Notes under the pieces: model-generated
Database searches by the model: none
Seen by the model: the letters and a program-made list of their open reading frames with translations, nothing else
What the model was told of the DNA's origin: nothing
Shown: positions 26,900-34,379 of the stretch, one piece after another
Numbering within the stretch: the stretch's first letter is position 1
How the letters are laid out: each line of letters opens with the position of its first letter
Assembly (NCBI GenBank): GCA_017312345.1
Contig: BLAA01000001.1
Location: 1,302,001-1,366,000, forward strand
Reading direction: 5' to 3'
Source of the DNA: Candidatus Denitrolinea symbiosum
Lineage (GTDB): Bacteria; Chloroflexota; Anaerolineae; Anaerolineales; Villigracilaceae
DNA: 64,000 bases
Translations under genes and position numbers: made by a program

Positions 26900-27293
26900 C
26901 GTGCACCTGGCTTCTCTGCGCCCAGCCCTGCGCCTGGATATTACGCGCCCACATGCTCAGGAAGGAGGAGACCTCCCGGTCGAAGCGCGTGTCCACCAGA
27001 ACCATATCGTTCATGCGGGTGATGAACTTGGTGCGCCGCACCCCGAAGGCCTGCGTGATGGCGGTGGGCGTCCAGGTCGGGTAATGCAATTCCACCTCCG
27101 GGTCCGGGACGAGATCGCCGTTCTGTTCGAAGTAGTGCGCGACACTGATCAGCTCGGCATGCCGTTCGATCACCAGGCGCTGGTAGCCGGGCATGTCGAA
27201 GCGCACGTGGAAATTGAGTTGGGCACGGAACTTGTCCAGCAGGTGATGGGCGGACAGAAGTTTCTCGATCGTGGTTTGAAACAGGGTGGTCAT
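26886..27293 (-). CDS. DUF6908-like protein
   Basis: This 135-residue protein carries LVIERHAELISVAHYFEQNG then DLVPDPEVEL. This fits my memory of DUF6908, a family seen on mobile elements. AAGGAG lies 7 nt before the ATG. A strong hairpin (27315-27339) ends 21 nt upstream of the start. Role unknown. Confidence 0.6.
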   Translation of the reverse strand: MTTLFQTTIEKLLSAHHLLDKFRAQLNFHVRFDMPGYQRLVIERHAELISVAHYFEQNGDLVPDPEVELHYPTWTPTAITQAFGVRRTKFITRMNDMVLVDTRFDREVSSFLSMWARNIQAQGWAQRSQVHDDQR

Positions 27294-27314
27294 GGGTGGC
27301 TCCTTGAAAAGAAA

Positions 27315-27339
27315 CGGAGGGCGCTGTGTGCGCCCTCCG
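27315..27339 (-). terminator. Hairpin/terminator upstream of the DUF6908-like gene
   Basis: Ten-bp arms CGGAGGGCGC (27315-27324) and GCGCCCTCCG (27330-27339). On the - strand the stem is followed by TTTCTTTT and then AAGGAG. It can be read either as an intrinsic terminator for the gene above or as part of the recurrent hairpin-before-ribosome-site pattern. Confidence 0.7.
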
Positions 27340-27350
27340 CTGTGAAATGG

Positions 27351-28115
27351 TTATTCGTCCCAGCCGCTGATGCGGTCTTCAAATCCGGCTTCCAGCCAGT
27401 CGTCATCGTGCAGGCGGGAAGCGTTCTCATACTGTTCCACAAGCGGCCCTTCATCGGGTTCCACCTCCGGCTCGAAGCAGGTCTGCTCCGGGCGCAACAC
27501 TTCATCCGCCGGGAAGTCGCCTGCGTTCCCGATCTCCAGCGTGTGCGCCAGTTCATAGCCGGGACGGCAGAATTCCTGCGGATCGAGTTCGGGCGAGAGG
27601 ATCACCACATACTCATCCACTTCGGAAACGAAGTGCGCCAGTACGTAGGGGCCGAGATCGGAAAGGCGCGCCTGCTCGTAATCGAAGGGCAGCAGTTCGA
27701 CGCCCGCCTCGGCGAACAGCCAGGTTATTTTTTCCTTAAGCCAGGCGATGTCCGCGTCGCGGTTGTGGATCGTGGAACGGTGAAAATCTTCGGGAATATC
27801 GACCAGATTGCAGAATTCGTCCGGCTTCTGGTCTGCCAGGGCATAGGCCGTGGTCTCGATGGAGAGGGCAACAATCTCCTCCTCATCCCACTTCCAATGC
27901 ACACTACCCACGTATTCGCAGGGCTTGGAAAAAGCCCCGGCGTGCATTGCGATCCCATTCCAACCGGCGGGATGGTCCCAGGGCGTACACCAAATCTGAA
28001 AGCCGCCGTTCCCGGCTTCGAAGATGGCGTTCAGGTCTGGGTTGGTGGAGATGTCGAGCTTGCGCGCCAGATCGAGCGCTGGTTGCATGCGTTGATGTTC
28101 GGTTGTGTAAGACAT
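27351..28115 (-). CDS. Acidic unknown protein, 254 residues
   Basis: It starts at ATG 28115 (MSYTTEHQRMQPALDLARKL). The longer open frame upstream of this is an artefact that covers the neighbouring gene. The C-terminal 60 residues are highly acidic. The middle part has CTPWDHPAGWNGIAMH. No motif known to me; a DNA-mimic role would be speculative. Confidence 0.65.
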   Translation of the reverse strand: MSYTTEHQRMQPALDLARKLDISTNPDLNAIFEAGNGGFQIWCTPWDHPAGWNGIAMHAGAFSKPCEYVGSVHWKWDEEEIVALSIETTAYALADQKPDEFCNLVDIPEDFHRSTIHNRDADIAWLKEKITWLFAEAGVELLPFDYEQARLSDLGPYVLAHFVSEVDEYVVILSPELDPQEFCRPGYELAHTLEIGNAGDFPADEVLRPEQTCFEPEVEPDEGPLVEQYENASRLHDDDWLEAGFEDRISGWDE

Positions 28116-28135
28116 GGTGTTCTCCTGTTGTTTAT

Positions 28136-28831
28136 TTATCCACCGCGTGGACCAGAATACACATCCTGGTGGTGGAATTGTTCCTGTCCGCCACACCAAC
28201 GCGCCTGTCCGCAGAATCCCATCCCGCCTTCGAAATAGGCGAGTTGGAAATCGTGGTCGGGGAACAGCGCGGCGAGTTTTTCGATCACGGGAATGGGCGG
28301 GCTCCAGGCGGTGTCGAATTCCAGATATGCCTCTCGGGGCGAGACATCCGGCAGGGGGCTGCCGCATTGTTTGCAGACGAGGACTGTCATGCGCTCCGTG
28401 TTGTGGACCGTCTGGCAATAGGCGCACTTGATCTTCTTTTGCGGCTCGCTGGTTGCAGTCCCATTCCGTAGGGTGAGGGACACGTGCGCCGCCTGCCATT
28501 TCGTCCCCCAATTGGACCAGCACCACTCATAACCGCCGGAGTTGAAGCCGTCCTTGATCCAGGGCGCACCGGGTTCAGCGTCATACTCCGCGGCCAGTGT
28601 CTCAAGTTTGCTTTGCTGGTCCGGTTCATCCTTTTCGATGGCGCGCAGTTTTTCCTGGTATTCGTGCGCGCGCTGATCCAACTCCCTGTATTCCTTGGGA
28701 TAGGGGATGATCCTGTCGAAGTCGAGCAGGCGCGCGTCTTCATCCTCGTGCGCCTCGGAACGGATGGCGTTCAACACTTTCTGCACATCGGGACCAGAGA
28801 TGGTCAATTCGTTTTCAGTCCAGTTAGGCAT
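28136..28831 (-). CDS. Api92/DUF1281-like protein with zinc finger insert
   Basis: This 231-residue protein begins MPNWTENELTISGP, the characteristic start of the Api92-like (DUF1281) family of phage and element proteins. It has the FDRIIPYPKEY and GTKWQAAH segments and a C-terminal FDTAWSPPIPVIEKLAALFP. A four-Cys cluster (CAYCQ ... CKQCG) is inserted before the C-terminal part and probably binds zinc. AAGGAG lies 7 nt before the ATG. Confidence 0.75.
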   Translation of the reverse strand: MPNWTENELTISGPDVQKVLNAIRSEAHEDEDARLLDFDRIIPYPKEYRELDQRAHEYQEKLRAIEKDEPDQQSKLETLAAEYDAEPGAPWIKDGFNSGGYEWCWSNWGTKWQAAHVSLTLRNGTATSEPQKKIKCAYCQTVHNTERMTVLVCKQCGSPLPDVSPREAYLEFDTAWSPPIPVIEKLAALFPDHDFQLAYFEGGMGFCGQARWCGGQEQFHHQDVYSGPRGG

Positions 28832-29187
28832 GGGATTGCTCCTTGTATTGGAATTTGAATGGGAATGGGGTGATTGCCTTGATTGGCTTCGAGTTGATCG
28901 AGCGCCTCGCACTCGTGTGCGACAGCAAGTTCCTCGTCGGTCATGCTTTCCTCCACGATGGCCTGTTCCATGCGCGGATCGGCGCGGGCCAAACATTCCG
29001 CATCATCGGCATTGCGGATGTGCGGATTGCCCTGGCCATAACGGGCGTAGTAACTTGCCCCGACCTTGCTTCGGAACGGTCCGATCACGGTGAGGAAACG
29101 CGCTCCGTGGGATTCCTTGGTGGGAACGCGGGGGGAATGGAACAGGATCAAATCGCCCTGAGCGCGCCTGCCTAGGTAATACGCCAT
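28804..29187 (-). CDS. Unknown protein, 127 residues
   Basis: It has an AGGAGG site 4 nt before the ATG and overlaps both neighbours. The N-terminal half is basic and beta-rich (GDLILFHSPRVPTKESHGAR), and the C-terminal half is acidic and helical. No recognised family. Confidence 0.6.
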   Translation of the reverse strand: MAYYLGRRAQGDLILFHSPRVPTKESHGARFLTVIGPFRSKVGASYYARYGQGNPHIRNADDAECLARADPRMEQAIVEESMTDEELAVAHECEALDQLEANQGNHPIPIQIPIQGAIPCLTGLKTN

Positions 29188-29573
29188 GTCGCCTCCTGAA
29201 AGTCTGCGAGGAAACCAAGCCGGGCCGTTTCGTTGTTCACCTCACAGCGCAGGCGCAGTGGGATGTTGGTAATCTGCTCCGTCCGCCAATGCTTGCGCGG
29301 AAAGTTGAACGTGAAGTTGGCTGCCTGTTTGTGAACGAGCGAGAGTTCGAAGTGCGCCATCCACAGCGCATCGAATAGGCGTTGTTCATAGTCACCGTCC
29401 TCTTCGGTGGAAATCGGTTCCAGCGCGTCGTGCAGGGCGGGGCTTATTTCCACGGCGGTTGAGAAGCCAACGCCGCGAGCGACATCGCTCACATCGAGCC
29501 AGGCGGGACTGTGAAGAAGCAGAGGAGGCGCGCACGCTTTGGGCGTGAAGTCGAGAGTCAGTTGCATTGGCAT
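29172..29573 (-). CDS. DUF6573-like protein
   Basis: This 133-residue protein has WLDVSDVARGVGFSTAVEIS, then YEQRLFDALWMAHFELS. The pattern resembles what I recall of DUF6573, a family of conjugative-element proteins. AGGAGG lies 5 nt before ATG 29573. Its stop overlaps the start of the next gene. Function unknown. Confidence 0.6.
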   Translation of the reverse strand: MPMQLTLDFTPKACAPPLLLHSPAWLDVSDVARGVGFSTAVEISPALHDALEPISTEEDGDYEQRLFDALWMAHFELSLVHKQAANFTFNFPRKHWRTEQITNIPLRLRCEVNNETARLGFLADFQEATWRIT

Positions 29574-29582
29574 TCGCGCCTC

Positions 29583-30305
29583 CTAACTGAACCCAAGTCC
29601 GCGTTCCTTGAGCGACACCCAACGATTGGGATGCCCGATCACCAGATGATCGAGACAGTCAATATCGAGCAGCTTGCCTGCCTGCACAATGGCACGTGTC
29701 ACGGCTACATCATCCGGGCTGGGCGTGGGGTCCGACGATGGGTGGTTGTGACAAACCACGATGGCGGACGCCAGACATTGGATCGCCGGGCGGAAGATCT
29801 CGCCCACGCGCACCTGCGAGGAATTCACCGAGCCTTGATAGATCTCCACGATGTCCAGCACACGGTTGCGCCGGTCCAACAGGAGCACGCGCAGGTGTTC
29901 CTTTTCGAGCAGGCCCATCTCGGCTTGCACCAGCGCGGCCGCATCTGCCGGACTGTTGATCGCGGGGCGTTCCTCGCTATCGGGCAGATTGAGTCGCAGA
30001 CCCAGGTTGAGTGCGGCTTTGATCCGCGCCGCAGTGGTTTGGCTGATGCCCTTTACAGCCACCAATTCCGCTGGATGCGCCTGGTACAGACGGCGGATGT
30101 CGCCGTTGAAATGCGCCAGCAGAGCCTGCGAAATTTCGATCTGCTTCTGTCCGCCGATCACCGCGGCCAGGAGTTCGGTGAGGTTGCAGGCGGCTACGTT
30201 CTGGAAGACACGCTGTGCGGGCTGCTCGCGCAAGGGTAGACTCTTCAGATTGGTTTGTTCGTAACGCGGGAGGGAGGGAAAGGTCAGTTGGGGATTGGTG
30301 TTCAT
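29583..30305 (-). CDS. radC: RadC family JAMM-domain protein
   Basis: This 240-residue protein has helix-hairpin-helix motifs (ELVAVKGISQTTAARIKAAL) and a C-terminal RadC metalloprotease-like domain with CHNHPSSDPTPSPDD. ATG 30305 has AGGAG 5 nt upstream. Mobile-element RadC proteins are common near replication or partition genes and may act in DNA processing; their catalytic role is not settled. A hairpin ends 19 nt before the start. Confidence 0.85.
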   Translation of the reverse strand: MNTNPQLTFPSLPRYEQTNLKSLPLREQPAQRVFQNVAACNLTELLAAVIGGQKQIEISQALLAHFNGDIRRLYQAHPAELVAVKGISQTTAARIKAALNLGLRLNLPDSEERPAINSPADAAALVQAEMGLLEKEHLRVLLLDRRNRVLDIVEIYQGSVNSSQVRVGEIFRPAIQCLASAIVVCHNHPSSDPTPSPDDVAVTRAIVQAGKLLDIDCLDHLVIGHPNRWVSLKERGLGFS

Positions 30306-30324
30306 GGGGCTCCTGGGAATCAGA

Positions 30325-30349
30325 AGACGGCGCAGGATCTGCGCCGTCT
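30325..30349 (-). promoter_or_regulatory. Hairpin ending 19 nt before radC
   Basis: Eleven-bp arms AGACGGCGCAG (30325-30335) and CTGCGCCGTCT (30339-30349) with a 3-nt loop. It lies between the sliding-clamp and radC genes; no good T-run follows. Confidence 0.7.
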
Positions 30350-30367
30350 CGGTGGGTTGGGGTTCCA

Positions 30368-31534
30368 TTACGCCATTGCCATATCTGGCAGACTCAATGC
30401 CAGGGCTTCGTCTTCGGGGAAGGGATCCTTGGCGCCATCCAACAGCAACGGCATGATCAGCACGGTGAATGCGCCTGCCTCCAAGAGGATTGGTTTTTTA
30501 CCATCTGCCAGTTTGATCGTGATCCCGCCCTTGCAGGATTCCGCAGCGCGCTTCAGGAAGGCGGACGAAAGCCAGACGCTTGCGTCCTCTCCGCTGGCTG
30601 TTCCATCCAGAACGTTGCGCGCCTGTCCGGTGGGTGTCTCCTCGGAGGCCATCTTTACCACGCCACCCGAGGCTTTTATGAAGGTGTTGTGCGTGCCCAT
30701 CGCCTGCACCATGCGGATGGTCTGCATCAGGCTGGTCTGCTGGACGGTGAGGTGCGCGAGCGTATCACTACGCGCCTGCTCGATCAGACTGCCGATCTGC
30801 GCGGCGGGGAAATTCTCCGCGCCGGTGACGGTGGCGAGCGTCAGGTCTTTGGCTTGTTCGGCGTTGGTGATCTGGAAGAGAATGCGATTCGGACCGGAGG
30901 TTCCAATGCGCACCGTGTCATGCTCGTCCACGAGAGTAGTCAACAGACGGGCGAAGTTCCACGGCAGGGAAAGCGAGGTTTGTTGCTGGATCCCCTGCAT
31001 GGTTTCGCGCACGCTGCCAGCTGAGAAGCCATCCGCGGCTTGGGTGAGAATGGAGTCCTTCTCCAACGTCAGGTGAACCACCTGCAAGGCGGCGCGGGAA
31101 CCGTCCGTGGAGGCGAACGGCAGGACGCGCAGCAGACTGCGCAGGATCGTTCCAGAAACGGTGACGATCGTTTGGATGGTCTCCTCCCCGATCATGGGCA
31201 GTTGCTCGTCCACGATGCGCAGAGTGGTGCGATTGGCCTGGCTGTTTAGGATTAGGGAACTTCCATCCACGGACAGTTGGATCGGACCGGCCAGCGTTTC
31301 CACCACGGCGTTCAGGGTCTGCGCATCCACGCAGACGGAGAGTTCCTCATCACAGGCGACCTGGGCGAGGGCACGCGCGGCAGACTCGCCGTTGAAGCAG
31401 GACAAACTCAGTTGGCCTTTCACATCCGCGTCCAAACGCACGAGCGCGAAGGCGGGCAGGGAGGATGCTTTCTGACTGGCGCGCGTCACGGCGTTCAGAG
31501 CCGCGCGCAAGGTATCTTGCGAAATGGTGATCAT
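30368..31534 (-). CDS. dnaN: DNA polymerase sliding clamp (DnaN-like), element copy
   Basis: This 388-residue protein starts MITISQDTLRAALNAVTRAS. It has the three-domain beta-clamp layout and a C-terminal FTVLIMPLLLDGA comparable to the usual MPMR(L) end. ATG 31534 is chosen over an upstream frame that lacks a ribosome site. A clamp encoded beside a primase suggests that the element brings its own processivity factor. The sequence is divergent and extends beyond the usual end by about 20 residues. Confidence 0.8.
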   Translation of the reverse strand: MITISQDTLRAALNAVTRASQKASSLPAFALVRLDADVKGQLSLSCFNGESAARALAQVACDEELSVCVDAQTLNAVVETLAGPIQLSVDGSSLILNSQANRTTLRIVDEQLPMIGEETIQTIVTVSGTILRSLLRVLPFASTDGSRAALQVVHLTLEKDSILTQAADGFSAGSVRETMQGIQQQTSLSLPWNFARLLTTLVDEHDTVRIGTSGPNRILFQITNAEQAKDLTLATVTGAENFPAAQIGSLIEQARSDTLAHLTVQQTSLMQTIRMVQAMGTHNTFIKASGGVVKMASEETPTGQARNVLDGTASGEDASVWLSSAFLKRAAESCKGGITIKLADGKKPILLEAGAFTVLIMPLLLDGAKDPFPEDEALALSLPDMAMA

Positions 31535-31557
31535 AGTTTTGTCTCCTTGATTGAGTT

Positions 31558-31698
31558 TTATTTGCAGATGTCGCGCAGGCGTTTGTCGACGTGGTACTCG
31601 CCGCTGAGAACATAGCGTAGCCACTCGATGACGAACCAGACCGCCCAGCCCAGGATGAGCAGGAGGATCACGAGCATGAAGATAGTGAAGGCAGACAT
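31558..31698 (-). CDS. Small single-pass membrane protein
   Basis: A 46-residue protein: one transmembrane helix (TIFMLVILLLILGWAVWFVI) and a short charged tail. AGGAG lies 7 nt before the ATG. It lies between the primase and clamp genes and is preceded by a hairpin. Unknown function. Confidence 0.6.
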   Translation of the reverse strand: MSAFTIFMLVILLLILGWAVWFVIEWLRYVLSGEYHVDKRLRDICK

Positions 31699-31722
31699 GA
31701 GAGTTCTCCTTGGAAAAAGAAA

Positions 31723-31750
31723 ATCGGGGAGCGATGGGTCGCTCCCCGAT
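31723..31750 (-). terminator. Hairpin/terminator after the primase gene
   Basis: Twelve-bp arms ATCGGGGAGCGA (31723-31734) and TCGCTCCCCGAT (31739-31750) with loop TGGG. On the - strand it is followed by TTTCTTTTTCC and AAGGAG. It ends 24 nt before the next start. Confidence 0.8.
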
Positions 31751-31766
31751 TTGGGTGAGGGTGAAG

Positions 31767-32759
31767 TTAGATTCCGGACGGCCACCATCCGCTTAGGATG
31801 GCTTCGTCCGGGTCGAGTTGATCTGGCGGCAGCACGGTACGCACACTTGCGCCGCCGCTGCGGATGGAGGCCGAGAGCGCCAGCGCCCATTCGACCCCGG
31901 CAGGATCCGGATCGCGCATCAACACGTACTCGTATTGCCCGTGTTCCCGGAACCACCGATGCATTTTTGCGGAGGGACTGGCGCCGTTGGTATACACGGC
32001 GACTGTATCGGATTCGCGTCTGAGTTGGTGGATCTTTTGCGCCGTGATGAGCAGATCGAACAAACCTTCGAGCACGATCACGGTACGCGTGGTGGGCGTG
32101 ATGCGCCAACAGCCGAGTGGTTGAATGCGATTGCCCCAGGTCTTGTGATTCTTTTCGGGCTTGAAATTGCGCGTGCCCTTGGGTAGTTGTTCCTCCGGCA
32201 GGTAGCGCACGTTCATCACAGTGGGATGTGTCGGCGGGTCGGCATAGATCACACCGCCCGCCCACAACCACGTTCCATCCTTGCGCACCAGCATGGATTG
32301 TTTGGCGGCTTCGATGGTCTCGCGATGCACGTTCGGAACGGGGGTGCCGTATCCGAGTCCATACACCAGGGCGGTGTATGGCGACACGCCGCGCGAGGCG
32401 AGGTATGGCCAGGCCGGTGAACGTTGCACCACCGAGCGCGCCTCCGATACAGCTTCATCCAATCGTTCCACCTGTGACGGTGGCCTGGGCGGGCGTGTCG
32501 GTTGCATCGCCGATACGGGCGGCTTCCAATCTTGCCCAAGTTTCTTGCGCAGGGAATTCAACGAGCCGCCCGTTGCGCCACAGCGCAGGCATTTCCAATA
32601 GCCTTTGACCAGGTGGACTCCAAAATTCGGGTGGCCGCCCTGTCCCTGGCGATCCGCGTCGTTATGGAAGGGACACCAGAAGATGGCCCAATCCCGATTG
32701 CGTTCCACCCGAACCGCGGTTCCGAGGATCTCTTCGGCGGCGGAGAGGAGTTCGTCCAT
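31767..32759 (-). CDS. DnaG-like primase with CHC2 zinc finger and TOPRIM
   Basis: This 330-residue protein has an N-terminal zinc finger (Cys29, His32, Cys57, Cys60; WCPFH ... KCLRCG) and a TOPRIM domain with VLEGLFDLL and the acidic RDPDPAG motif. It is shorter than chromosomal DnaG and lacks the C-terminal helicase-binding domain. It presumably primes replication of the element. AAAGGAGG is present but lies 14 nt before the ATG, which is unusually far. Confidence 0.85.
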   Translation of the reverse strand: MDELLSAAEEILGTAVRVERNRDWAIFWCPFHNDADRQGQGGHPNFGVHLVKGYWKCLRCGATGGSLNSLRKKLGQDWKPPVSAMQPTRPPRPPSQVERLDEAVSEARSVVQRSPAWPYLASRGVSPYTALVYGLGYGTPVPNVHRETIEAAKQSMLVRKDGTWLWAGGVIYADPPTHPTVMNVRYLPEEQLPKGTRNFKPEKNHKTWGNRIQPLGCWRITPTTRTVIVLEGLFDLLITAQKIHQLRRESDTVAVYTNGASPSAKMHRWFREHGQYEYVLMRDPDPAGVEWALALSASIRSGGASVRTVLPPDQLDPDEAILSGWWPSGI

Positions 32760-32789
32760 GTGTTTTTCTACGGCCTCCTTTGCGAGGAT

Positions 32790-32897
32790 CTATGCGCCCA
32801 ACAGGTGGGCGAGGTCTGCCAGGAAACTGCCAAGCCAGTGATATGGCTGGGATGCGGCGATGGCGACCAGGATGAGAATCAGGGCGAGGGTTCTCAT
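32790..32897 (-). CDS. 35-residue membrane peptide
   Basis: Short frame MRTLALILILVAIAASQPYH followed by WLGSFLADLAHLLGA and TAG at 32790-32792. AAAGGAG lies 7 nt before ATG 32897. One hydrophobic helix. Its size and ribosome site resemble the small membrane protein at 31558. Unknown function. Confidence 0.5.
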   Translation of the reverse strand: MRTLALILILVAIAASQPYHWLGSFLADLAHLLGA

Positions 32898-32984
32898 GCT
32901 CATTCTCCTTTCGTGGATGGATTAAATTGTTCCAGGGGAATGGCATGATCACGCATCCGGGCAGTCCATGAAGGCGATATCTGC

Positions 32985-33212
32985 TCATCGGATCTCCACG
33001 CTCGCCCATACCGGCGCGGTAGTATACAGAGCCGCGTTCTCGCGCAGCAGTGTAACGGTGGCGGAGTACAGGTAGTCTCCCTGCTGTCGCCCGATGGGGG
33101 ATGCGATGTTGAGCAATTGGCCGTTGGCGAATACCTTGCGTTGCGCGGCGTTCAGGCGGAAAGGCGCGGAAATCTTGACAGTCTTGCTGGTTGTGGTATT
33201 ATCGGAACGCAT
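32985..33212 (-). CDS. Small unknown protein, first gene of the replication operon
   Basis: This 75-residue, beta-rich protein contains ISAPFRLNAAQRKVFANGQL. It has no strong ribosome site. Its 5' end overlaps a + strand promoter, and its leader is covered by a + strand structured RNA. No family recognised. Confidence 0.55.
   Translation of the reverse strand: MRSDNTTTSKTVKISAPFRLNAAQRKVFANGQLLNIASPIGRQQGDYLYSATVTLLRENAALYTTAPVWASVEIR
33175..33202 (+). promoter_or_regulatory. Sigma70-type promoter of a + strand RNA
   Basis: Perfect TTGACA (33175-33180), 16-bp spacer, TATTAT (33197-33202). It lies inside the 5' end of an oppositely oriented gene and has no protein frame downstream before a terminator. 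Confidence 0.65.
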
Positions 33213-33359
33213 GTTCTATGCACCATTGAGGCCGTCCAGTTCGAGCTGGGCGGTCTCACCTTTTGTGTGCCGGGCCTCTCACCCCGGCGAGTCCTCGCTG
33301 TAGTGCGGGAATCGAAAACGGGCGCCGCTCAGGGAAAACCCTGGGACAGCGCCCGTTTT
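33209..33359 (+). ncRNA. Candidate structured small RNA antisense to the operon leader
   Basis: About 150 nt lie between a sigma70-like promoter and a terminator. Three stems can be drawn: a 12-bp helix (GAGGCCGTCCAG with CTGGGCGGTCTC, including G-U pairs, loop TTCGAG), GCCGGG with CCCGGC, and the terminator stem. No coding frame with a ribosome site was found. It is transcribed against the leader of the replication operon, as antisense copy-control RNAs of plasmids are. The identity of the RNA is inference. Confidence 0.5.
33315..33359 (+). terminator. Two-tiered terminator hairpin (possibly bidirectional)
   Basis: Outer arms AAAACGGGCGC (33315-33325) and GCGCCCGTTTT (33349-33359) enclose an inner CAGGG-AAAA-CCCTG hairpin. 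The A-run and T-run on opposite ends allow it to work on either strand. Confidence 0.75.
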
Positions 33360-33360
33360 C

Positions 33361-33896
33361 TGTGTGAGGAGATATTCAGTTGTGGGATTGGTTCAGGTCA
33401 GCGGCTGTATCGGTCTACATCCAGCGACCATGAGCAGCATGGCCAGGTGTATCGGCGCATGCGGTGGACGGATGGGAAGTGATTTGTTTTTTCGCGAGTC
33501 GTTTCTCCTTTCGGATCGATGGGATTGGATTCGGAACAGAGGTTGGAACGTGTGAACTTGCTTGCGGAATGGGACAAAGATTGTGGAAGGTGGTGTGAAT
33601 TGGGGCGATAGGTCTCCTTGGGAATGATTTGGAAGTGGGCGTGGGATACAACAGGAGAAGCCCAGCGGGAGCCGGGCTTCTTGAAGAGGGGGAATGGATT
33701 GTGGAAAGTGGAAACGTTCGGGATTGTAGCGAGGGATGAGAAAACTGTCCACCCACGTAGGCGGCAGAAGGCGAAAGAACCATCAGTAAAAACGCGGTTT
33801 TCACGCCCCCTTTACCTAGGTGTGAAATGAGTCTGAGGTGGGTTGAACGCACAATAATTTTTTCAAACTGCATCGATCCTCGAAAAATATCAAGCC
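33361..33896. other. Non-coding 0.5-kb leader region
   Basis: Open frames here have no ribosome site and low-complexity, Pro/Ser-rich products, so I do not call a gene. It contains a - strand promoter (33723-33751) and an 8-bp-arm hairpin AGAAGCCC/GGGCTTCT at 33656-33681. It would form a leader of about 500 nt for the replication operon. Confidence 0.5.
33723..33751 (-). promoter_or_regulatory. Sigma70-type promoter of the replication operon
   Basis: Reading the - strand: TGGACA (complement of 33746-33751), 17-bp spacer, TACAAT (complement of 33723-33728). It points towards the gene at 33212, about 500 bp downstream. Confidence 0.6.
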
Positions 33897-34295
33897 TCAA
33901 CCGACAAGATGTTTCTGAACAAAGGCTTCCCAATCCTCCCAGCGAACCCGCACCGTCTTGTCTATCGAGATGGAACGGATCTCTTTTTTCTGTATGAGCC
34001 GGTACGCTTTTGCCTTGCTGATTCCCAACATCTTCGCGATATCGCCGGCTGTGAGGAAAGGCTTGTACCGTACAGGTTCTGGAGCATCATATTCCGGGAC
34101 AGACGTTGCAGGGATCGTGGAATGCGCTGCAGCTTCCTTCCCGGATTGTTTTATTTCCTCCCGAAGCAGGATCAAAAATTCCACCAGGCTCGCGTAGACC
34201 ACGTGGCTGATCTGCGCGCCCATCTTTTGGGCAAGTGCAAGCAAGGCGGCTTCCTCGATGGGAAGGGTGGATGAAGAATTGGCTTGTGTTTTCAT
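33897..34295 (-). CDS. Excisionase-type helix-turn-helix protein
   Basis: This 132-residue protein has a C-terminal MerR/excisionase-like helix-turn-helix: FLTAGDIAKMLGISKAKAYR then LIQKKEIRSI and VRWEDWEAFVQ. The N-terminal half is helical. ATG 34295 has AAGGAG 7 nt upstream; a longer frame lacks one. It may control excision or transcription of the element. No integrase was found nearby. Confidence 0.75.
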   Translation of the reverse strand: MKTQANSSSTLPIEEAALLALAQKMGAQISHVVYASLVEFLILLREEIKQSGKEAAAHSTIPATSVPEYDAPEPVRYKPFLTAGDIAKMLGISKAKAYRLIQKKEIRSISIDKTVRVRWEDWEAFVQKHLVG

Positions 34296-34379
34296 GGGGG
34301 ACTCCTTGAGAGATATTTTCCGATACGGTTGGCGACACGCGCAGGATACCTCACCTCGGTTTTTACTATCATGCCCGGC

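Noticed and set aside
32662-33009. A - strand frame starting inside the end of the 33212 gene (ATGA overlap)
   Set aside because: It runs out of frame over the 35-residue membrane peptide and the primase start, and the product looks random.
33393-33933. Two - strand open frames in the leader region
   Set aside because: No ribosome site, low-complexity Pro/Ser-rich products; promoter and RNA features explain the region better.
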